DNA of 64,000 nt from Streptomyces sp. Ag109_O5-1 (GTDB lineage: Bacteria; Actinomycetota; Actinomycetes; Streptomycetales; Streptomycetaceae): positions 682,001 to 746,000 of the forward strand of contig NZ_RKQF01000001.1 in assembly GCF_003814875.1 (NCBI RefSeq), in the 5' to 3' direction. Below the pieces are notes generated by a model that was not told the origin of the DNA, searched no databases, and saw only the letters and a list, made by a program, of their open reading frames with translations. Made by a program: the position numbers and the translations under genes. Numbering within the stretch: the first letter of the stretch is position 1; each line of letters begins with the position of its first letter. Of this stretch, positions 58,932 through 64,000 are shown in pieces.

Positions 58932-59567
58932 TTAGGACAGCCCGCCCGCCACGACCGCGAGGGCCGAGCGCATGGTCGCCGTGAGTTCGGCCTCGGCCGT
59001 GGCGGGGTCCGTGGTCCCGTCGGCGACGCGCCAGGCGTAGTGCTCGGCGGCCGCACGCAGGGCCGCGTTGAGCATGGCCGCCTGGATGGTGGGCCGCAGA
59101 TCGTCGGCGGGGAGTCCGGCCCGTTCGGCCAGGGCGCGGGCGAACGCCGGTTCGGCCTCGTCGTAGGACTGCAGCCATTCCGCGCGCAGGCCCGGTTCGT
59201 CGCGGGTCAGCCGGACCAAGGCGCCCATGGTGGCGCGGTCCGGGCTGTGCGCCAGGCGGCTGTCCGTCGGTACGGCGTCCCCGATCGCCTCCTCCAGCGC
59301 CTGGCCCGGCCGCCACGCGCGCAGGCACTCGGCGACGACCTCGATACCGGCCGCGAACAGCGGTCGTACGCAGGCCTCCTTGCTCGGGAAGTAGCGCCAC
59401 ACCGTGCGCGCCGAGACCCCCACCGCCTGCCCGATCTGCTCCCCGGTGGTCGCGGCCACCCCCTGGGCGACGAACAGGTCCACCGCGGCCCGGGCGATCT
59501 CCAGTCTGATCTCGGCCTTGCGCTCCTCGGTGAGGGGCGGCCGTCCGGTGCGTCCCCCTGCGGTCAT
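58932..59567 (-). CDS. TetR family transcriptional regulator
   Basis: 211 residues from ATG 59567 (GGAGGG 4 nt upstream), preferred over the open frame to 59657. Helix-turn-helix: EIRLEIARAAVDLFVAQGVA, ATTGEQIGQAVGVSARTVWR, YFPSKEACVRPLFA. This is the TetR clade common beside SDR oxidoreductases. It is divergent from the SDR gene and convergent to the dha operon. Confidence 0.92.
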   Translation of the reverse strand: MTAGGRTGRPPLTEERKAEIRLEIARAAVDLFVAQGVAATTGEQIGQAVGVSARTVWRYFPSKEACVRPLFAAGIEVVAECLRAWRPGQALEEAIGDAVPTDSRLAHSPDRATMGALVRLTRDEPGLRAEWLQSYDEAEPAFARALAERAGLPADDLRPTIQAAMLNAALRAAAEHYAWRVADGTTDPATAEAELTATMRSALAVVAGGLS

Positions 59568-59640
59568 CTGTCCCTCCGGCGTCGGTGACTGCTGCACCGG
59601 GATTCTCTCCGAAACGGCGGTGGATTCTGCCGGCGACTTT

Positions 59641-59665
59641 ATGTCACTCGACGACATTAAGTCGT
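59641..59665. promoter_or_regulatory. dyads between divergent tetR and SDR genes
   Basis: ATGTC-N7-GACAT (59641-59657) overlaps ACGAC-ATTAA-GTCGT (59651-59665). Two overlapping dyads of this type suit a TetR operator controlling both genes. Confidence 0.55.
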
Positions 59666-59722
59666 ATGGTGTGACCGGAAGCGGGCGCCGGGCGCCCTCG
59701 AACCACCAGATCGGAGCACCAC

Positions 59723-60484
59723 ATGGCCAGCGGACTCGACGGGCGCGCCGTCATCGTCACCGGCGCAGGATCGGGCATCGGGCATGCCTCCGCCCTGGCC
59801 TTCGCGAGGGAGGGCGCCCGGGTGGTGGTCGCCGACCTCAACGCCGAGGGCGCCGCCGCGACGGTGACGGAGATCGAGGAGGCGGGCGGCACGGCCGTGG
59901 CCGTCACCGGTGACCTGAGTGAGCAGTCCGTCGTGGACCGGGTGGTCGCGACGACCGTGGAGCGGTTCGGCGGGGTGGACGTCCTGGTGAACAACGCCGG
60001 GATCATGGACCGCATGTCGGCGCTGGGCGAGGTGAGCGACGCGGAGTGGGAGCGGGTGATCCGGGTCAACCTCACCGCGCCGTTCCTGCTGACCCGGGCG
60101 GTGCTGCCGCACATGCTGGCGGCGGGCCGGGGCGCGATCGTCAACACCGCCTCCGAGGCCGGCCTGCGCGGCAGCGCGGCGGGCGCGGCCTACACGGCCT
60201 CCAAGCACGGCGTCGTCGGCCTGACGAAGTCCCTGGCGGTGATGTACCGCAACCAGGGCATCCGGGCCAACGCGATCGCCCCCGGCGGCACCAGGACCGG
60301 CATCCAGATCGACCTGGCGGACGGCGCGCACGGTCCGGCCGCGCTCGGCCCCTACTTCGGCAACGTGGGCCAGGTCTCCGAGCCTGAGGAGCAGGCGGCG
60401 GCGATCGTCTTCCTGGCCTCGGACGCGGCCGGCAACATCAACGGCGCGATCCTGCCCGTGGACAACGGCTGGGCGGCGGTCTGA
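59723..60484 (+). CDS. short-chain dehydrogenase/reductase
   Basis: 253 residues. VIVTGAGSGIGHASALAFAR (TGxxxGxG), VLVNNAGIMDRMSALGEVSD (NNAG), IVNTASEAGLRGSAAGAAYT, ASKHGVVGLTK (YxxxK) and a complete C-terminus. GGAGC lies 7 nt before the ATG. A classical SDR of the glucose/3-oxoacyl dehydrogenase type, substrate unknown, probably repressed by the divergent TetR. Confidence 0.93.
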   Translation: MASGLDGRAVIVTGAGSGIGHASALAFAREGARVVVADLNAEGAAATVTEIEEAGGTAVAVTGDLSEQSVVDRVVATTVERFGGVDVLVNNAGIMDRMSALGEVSDAEWERVIRVNLTAPFLLTRAVLPHMLAAGRGAIVNTASEAGLRGSAAGAAYTASKHGVVGLTKSLAVMYRNQGIRANAIAPGGTRTGIQIDLADGAHGPAALGPYFGNVGQVSEPEEQAAAIVFLASDAAGNINGAILPVDNGWAAV

Positions 60485-60485
60485 G

Positions 60486-60747
60486 TCGAGGCGGGCCGGC
60501 CGGGACGGGTGCGGGGTCCGGTGCCGGCAGGTCCGTCCTGTCGCTGACGGGTGACGAGTCGTCGGTGACGACGTAGACGCCAACGCCCTCCCTTCGGCCG
60601 GTTGCGGACCGTCAGGGCCGAGAGGCGTCGGGCCGCCCGGCCGGCCTGCGCCTCGCACGTCTCCTTCGTCACGGCCACACCGGCACAGTCCACGGCCGTC
60701 ACCACGCCGTCGGCCGGGTCAACCCCGAACTGCCAGCCGATGCGCAT
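60486..60747 (-). pseudogene. possible small decayed ORF (unrecognised)
   Basis: A minus-strand frame from ATG 60747 reads MRIGWQFGVDPADGVVTAVD, CAGVAVTKETCEAQAGRAAR with Streptomyces-like GC3, then loses codon bias near 60600. One base away, another frame reads EGVGVYVVTDDSSPVSDRTD. Together they look like a short protein of about 85 residues broken by a one-base shift. No family recognised. Confidence 0.3.
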
Positions 60748-60902
60748 CGGTTGGTGTGCGGGTTTCCCCGGACCTCATGCTTGGATGGTCTCGACCGGTG
60801 CGGTACCGCGACCCGGCCACCACCTCCCGTGGCGGACCGGGACGCAGGAGCATGAGGACCTGTCTTCGGTGCATGGGGACAGGGCAGGGGGTGGGAGGAA
60901 CG

Positions 60903-62294
60903 GTGTCGGACGGCACTGCCGGGGCCGCGTTCGCCGAGTTGCTGCGGGAGTTGAAGGACCGCTCCGGGCACAGCTACGGGACGCTGGCCAGACGACTTCA
61001 CATGAGCGCGTCGACGCTGCACCGTTACTGCAACGGCGACGCCGTGCCCACCGACTACGGGCCGGTCGAGCGGTTCGCCCGGCTGTGCAAGGCGTCGCCC
61101 GGGGAACTCGTCGACCTGCACCGACGCTGGGTGCTGGCGGACGCGGACCGGGGACGGACGGGCGCGAAGGCGTCGGGCGACGACGCGAAAGCGACTGCGA
61201 CTGCGGCTGCCGCTGCCGCTGCCGCTGAGGCACCCCGGGAGACTCCTCGGGGTGCCGCTCGGGGGCCGTCGGAGGGATCCGAGTCCCCGGCGGAACCTGC
61301 GCCGGTGCCGGAGGCGGCCGAATCGGCTCCGGGCAGCCCTGTCCTGCTCCCCGGCGGCAGGCCCGCCGCCTCCGCCGGACGACGCGGCAACCGCGGGCCC
61401 GTCCTCGCCGGGATCGCGGTGGCCGCCGTCGCGAGCGTGGTCGCGCTCACCGCGACCCTGCCGTCACGCGGCGACGACAGCCGGGACCGGTCGGCCGGGG
61501 CCGCCTCCGCCACGGCCGGCGCTCGGCGCGGCACGGACGGCCGGACCGGTTCCGCGTCTCCGTCCCACGCCTCGCCCTCTGTCTCCGTCGCAGCCTCCGC
61601 CTCTGCCACGGACCGGGCCACGAACACCGCCAAGGCATCGCCCGGCGGCACGGCCGGCACGACCCCGTCGGCCACCGGCGCGGACACCTCGACCGGGGTG
61701 CCTCTGACGGTGCACACCCGGCCGTACAGCTGGGAGGACCAGTGCAGCCAGCATTATCTGGTCGACGCACCGCCGGACCATGTGGCCCCGCCGCCCGTCG
61801 AGAACGACGCGCCCGCGTGGGTGGCGGCCGAGGGGGCCGTCTCCGCGGCCGAGCAGTACGTCACGCTCACCGTGCAGGGCTCCGGTGCGGGCACCGTGGT
61901 CCTGGACAGCCTGACCGTCCGCACGACCGGCAGGAGGGCGCCGCTCCCCTGGACCGACTACACCATGGGCGTCGGCTGCGGCGGCGGGGTGTCGACCGGC
62001 TCCTTCGGCATCGACCTCGACGCCGCCCGTCCCGCAGTGGTGCCCAAGGACGGGCAGCACGGCTTCCCGATCAAGGTGAGCGAGTCCGACCCGATGGTCT
62101 TCTACGTCAGGGCCGACGCCGCCGCGTACGACACGAGTTGGTATCTCGAACTGAACTGGTCCAGCGGCGCCCGCCACGGCACGGTCCGGATCGACGACCA
62201 GGGCCGCCCCTTCCGCACCAGCGGCAGCGGCGGACGGCCCGCCTACTGGTACCTCCTCGGCGGCGACTCGTGGACCAAGGCGGACACCCCCTAG
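60903..62294 (+). CDS. XRE-type helix-turn-helix single-pass membrane protein
   Basis: 463 residues from GTG 60903, with GGAGG 4 nt upstream, preferred over the open frame to 60756. Residues about 8-75 form a helix-turn-helix (FAELLRELKDRSGHSYGTLA, RRLHMSASTLHRYCNGDAVP). An Ala/Pro-rich linker follows, with a run of Ala codons. One transmembrane helix is at about 165-185 (GPVLAGIAVAAVASVVALTA). A second Ser/Thr/Pro linker precedes a C-terminal extracellular domain (PYSWEDQCSQHYLVDAPPDH, SDPMVFYVRADAAAYDTSWY) of beta type. This XRE-TM-sensor layout recurs in Streptomyces and may act as a membrane-tethered regulator. Confidence 0.85.
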   Translation: MSDGTAGAAFAELLRELKDRSGHSYGTLARRLHMSASTLHRYCNGDAVPTDYGPVERFARLCKASPGELVDLHRRWVLADADRGRTGAKASGDDAKATATAAAAAAAAEAPRETPRGAARGPSEGSESPAEPAPVPEAAESAPGSPVLLPGGRPAASAGRRGNRGPVLAGIAVAAVASVVALTATLPSRGDDSRDRSAGAASATAGARRGTDGRTGSASPSHASPSVSVAASASATDRATNTAKASPGGTAGTTPSATGADTSTGVPLTVHTRPYSWEDQCSQHYLVDAPPDHVAPPPVENDAPAWVAAEGAVSAAEQYVTLTVQGSGAGTVVLDSLTVRTTGRRAPLPWTDYTMGVGCGGGVSTGSFGIDLDAARPAVVPKDGQHGFPIKVSESDPMVFYVRADAAAYDTSWYLELNWSSGARHGTVRIDDQGRPFRTSGSGGRPAYWYLLGGDSWTKADTP

Positions 62295-62604
62295 GCACCC
62301 CTAGGCATCGCCGCGTGAAGCCGCGCCCGCCCACCGGAGGCGGGGAAGGGTTCCCCGCACGGGACCCGTCGAGCGGGCCGCGCGGGCGGCCGGCCGCGGC
62401 GGCCGAGCGAGGAGCCACGTCCGGAGGGTGAGCGCCGGGACCGTCCCGGACACGCCGTCCCGTTCGGGCGCATGCCGTGGTCTCTCCCGGGCCGGGCGGA
62501 GGGTCGCGGACGGCTCGGGTCGTCCCCGGCTCGCGGGCGGCGTCGCGTGCTTCCCGGCCCGCGGTCGGCGGCCGGGCCGCCCGGTGCCCCTGCCCGGGAC
62601 CGGT
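62295..62604. other. intergenic region between convergent genes, no gene recognised
   Basis: It contains a direct repeat CCCCTAGGCA (62288-62306) and several GC-rich dyads but no clear terminator. No coding frame is convincing. Confidence 0.45.
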
Positions 62605-63291
62605 CTAGTCGCTCCCGGTGAACAGTGCCGCCAGCCGCTCCCCCGCCGCCTCCGCCTCCGCCTGGTCCTCGATCGGCTTGATCACCGAGTCCTTGAAGAC
62701 GATGTACGTGACTCCGGAGGGGACCCCGCCGGCGCGCGGGTCGGGGTTGATTCCGAGGCCTTGGGCGGTGGCGTAGGAAGCCTCGCCGATGATGTCGCGC
62801 GGTCCCGTGTCGCCGACGACGGCGTACTGCACCCGGCCCTTGTAGATCACGGCGCCGACCGCACCGCCCCGGACACCGGACGCACGGTGGTCCCAACGGC
62901 CGCTGGGGGCGGGTACGACGATGTAGGGCAGCGTCTCCGCGTCGAGATGGCGGCCGTCGGACTGCCGGTAGGCGGTGGCGGCGGAGAAGGCCGGATCGGC
63001 GGCGCGGTTGCAGTGGGCGGTGGGCCGGCCGTCGCAGTCGATGTCGAGGTCAGCCTTCCAGAACACGGCCTGCTCGGTGTCGCACACGGGGACGGTGGCG
63101 GCGGTACCGGCGTCGGTGCGGTAGCGGCCCCTGGACACCTGGGTGCAGTCGCGGACCTGGTCCAGCAGGTCGGTGGCGGTGATCCGGTGCCGTGCGCCGG
63201 GGGCCATGAGGGGGCCGACGGGGATGGGCGACGTGGTCGGGGCGAGCAGGGCGGCGCCGGCCGCGGCCAGCGTCAGCAACTGGACACGCAC
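62605..63291 (-). CDS. GH75 family chitosanase (secreted)
   Basis: 228 residues. A signal peptide (MRVQLLTLAAAGAALLAP) is followed by the GH75 pattern: FWKADLDIDCDGRPTAHCNR, ETLPYIVVPAPSGRWDHRAS, GVRGGAVGAVIYKGRVQYAV, VGDTGPRDIIGEASYATAQG. The Asp in DIDCDG and Glu in GEASYA are the probable catalytic acids. It hydrolyses beta-1,4-glucosamine linkages of chitosan outside the cell. It is smaller than fungal enzymes but complete. Confidence 0.85.
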   Translation of the reverse strand: MRVQLLTLAAAGAALLAPTTSPIPVGPLMAPGARHRITATDLLDQVRDCTQVSRGRYRTDAGTAATVPVCDTEQAVFWKADLDIDCDGRPTAHCNRAADPAFSAATAYRQSDGRHLDAETLPYIVVPAPSGRWDHRASGVRGGAVGAVIYKGRVQYAVVGDTGPRDIIGEASYATAQGLGINPDPRAGGVPSGVTYIVFKDSVIKPIEDQAEAEAAGERLAALFTGSD

Positions 63292-63672
63292 GATGAGGGA
63301 CCCTCTCCGTGGGGGGACATGAAGTCACCCAATCTGGTGCCGGTCCGGCCCCCGGGCCAGCAAGCGGAGGCTCCACAGGGCCGTACGGAGCAAGAAACTG
63401 ACACTCCGTGAGAATCCGCCGGGGGCCGGGGCGCTGAGCCGGTGTCAGCCCAGGCCGCCCCGGCCGCCCGCGTCGGCGCGGGATCAGCGACGACAGCGTT
63501 CCGCGCCACAGGCGCGAACTTCCCTGCTCCCGCGGGAAGTTCGGCCGCAGTACGTTCAGCATACGTAACTCCGGCCCGACGTCTGCAATACGGCCCTCTT
63601 GCTGTCCGCATGCCGGGCAGGCCATATTGGTCCGGACCATTGCCGTGCTGCCGTCCCCGGAGAGGCGGAACC
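63292..63672. other. divergent promoter region with an 8-bp inverted repeat
   Basis: AACTTCCC (63517-63524) and GGGAAGTT (63534-63541) form a perfect 8+8 dyad with 9-nt spacer, about 230 bp upstream of the chitosanase and 130 bp upstream of the FN3 lipoprotein. No gene is visible. Confidence 0.45.
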
Positions 63673-64000
63673 GTGCGCCGAGCCGTCGTCGTGGTCTGTG
63701 TCCTGCTGTCGGTGACGTCCTGCGGCCGGGGCGGGACCGCCGACGGCGACAGCGGGCGGCTGCCCGGCGCGCCGACGGGGGTCACCGCGGCGGCCGGGAG
63801 CGCCACCAGCGTGCATGTCATGTGGAACGCGCTGCCGGACGGTGCCGGGATCCGCGCCTACGAGGTATATCGCGGCACCACGAAGGTCGGTGAAGTGCCC
63901 GGCTCGGAGCACATGGTGGAGGTCACCAGGCTCAGGCCGTCCACGGTGTATGTGTTCACCGTGCGGGCGCGGGGCGGTGACGGCAGCCTCGGCCCGGGCA
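63673..64000 (+). CDS. lipoprotein with fibronectin type III domain (3' end outside window)
   Basis: GTG 63673 begins VRRAVVVVCVLLSVTSC, a lipoprotein signal with lipobox V-T-S-C. A Gly/Ala/Asp linker is followed by an FN3 domain: PTGVTAAAGSATSVHVMWNA, GIRAYEVYRGTTKVGEVPGS, VTRLRPSTVYVFTVRARGG. The frame is open to the last base. FN3 domains in Streptomyces secreted proteins usually link to a glycosidase or binding domain; what follows here is unknown. Confidence 0.8.
   Translation, partial: MRRAVVVVCVLLSVTSCGRGGTADGDSGRLPGAPTGVTAAAGSATSVHVMWNALPDGAGIRAYEVYRGTTKVGEVPGSEHMVEVTRLRPSTVYVFTVRARGGDGSLGPG

Noticed and set aside
1..64000. tRNA, rRNA, insertion sequence or prophage genes
   Set aside because: No cloverleaf, transposase DDE/HUH motifs, terminal inverted repeats or phage structural genes were found by reading.

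Overview
This 64 kb window is typical Streptomyces chromosome. Base composition is very GC-rich with strong GC bias at third codon positions, and it carries genus-typical families: WhiB, SCO2400, DUF6479, DUF6230/DUF6114, DUF6461, an S-adenosyl methyltransferase of the DUF574 type, and a LAL-type LuxR regulator. There are no rRNA or tRNA genes, no recognisable insertion sequence, no prophage and no CRISPR array. The density of broken genes and small catabolic cassettes suggests an accessory or arm-like region rather than the conserved core.

Layout. 1-2178: 3' part of a LAL regulator. 2194-6670: minus-strand operon of a CrtI-like FAD oxidoreductase, a methyltransferase remnant, nitronate monooxygenase and acyl-CoA synthetase. 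6818-9049: soluble Ser/Thr kinase with nine TPR-like repeats. 9157-11190: acyl-CoA dehydrogenase plus MpaB-family oxygenase behind a KstR-like operator. 11334-12552: cupin gene followed by a chimeric SDR/beta-helix pseudogene. 12890-14272: glutamate decarboxylase. 14288-15493: cytochrome P450. 15744-16475: two genes truncated at one deletion junction. 16596-20812: DUF574 methyltransferase, GAF-SpoIIE phosphatase, Cys-rich copper protein, DUF6479, RpiB-like and WhiB. 21194-24778: two TetR regulators, a flavin reductase and a KshA-like Rieske oxygenase. 24852-27147: DUF6230/DUF6114/secreted-protein operon. 27629-31573: GNAT, beta-hydroxyacid dehydrogenase, SRPBCC, LysR and tautomerase. 31715-37069: SGNH esterase, MMPL exporter and NarL-type two-component system. 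37397-44139: LacI, ABC importer (no ATPase) and GH42 beta-galactosidase, a galactoside-uptake locus. 44273-46076: glycerophosphotransferase-like gene interrupted by a heptanucleotide repeat. 46086-52259: NB-ARC/TPR protein, SCO2400, M64 peptidase and HAF-repeat protein. 52504-60484: DUF6461 pseudogene, TetR/epimerase pair, DHFR-like, polysaccharide deacetylase, DhaKLM, TetR/SDR pair. 60903-64000: XRE membrane protein, GH75 chitosanase, and the start of an FN3 lipoprotein.

Most striking is the 7-bp tandem repeat in the gene at 44273-46076. Seven units put the two halves of one protein in different frames, and loss of one unit would restore a 598-residue product, so the locus looks like a slipped-strand ON/OFF switch. 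A second coding microsatellite (5-bp unit) lies in the DUF6461 pseudogene. The regulatory DNA is also informative: tandem 21-bp motifs before the MMPL gene and upstream of the SGNH gene, paired palindromes at TetR genes, and a near-consensus promoter overlapped by a perfect dyad before lacI. Functions are inferred from motifs read by eye; no database search was possible.
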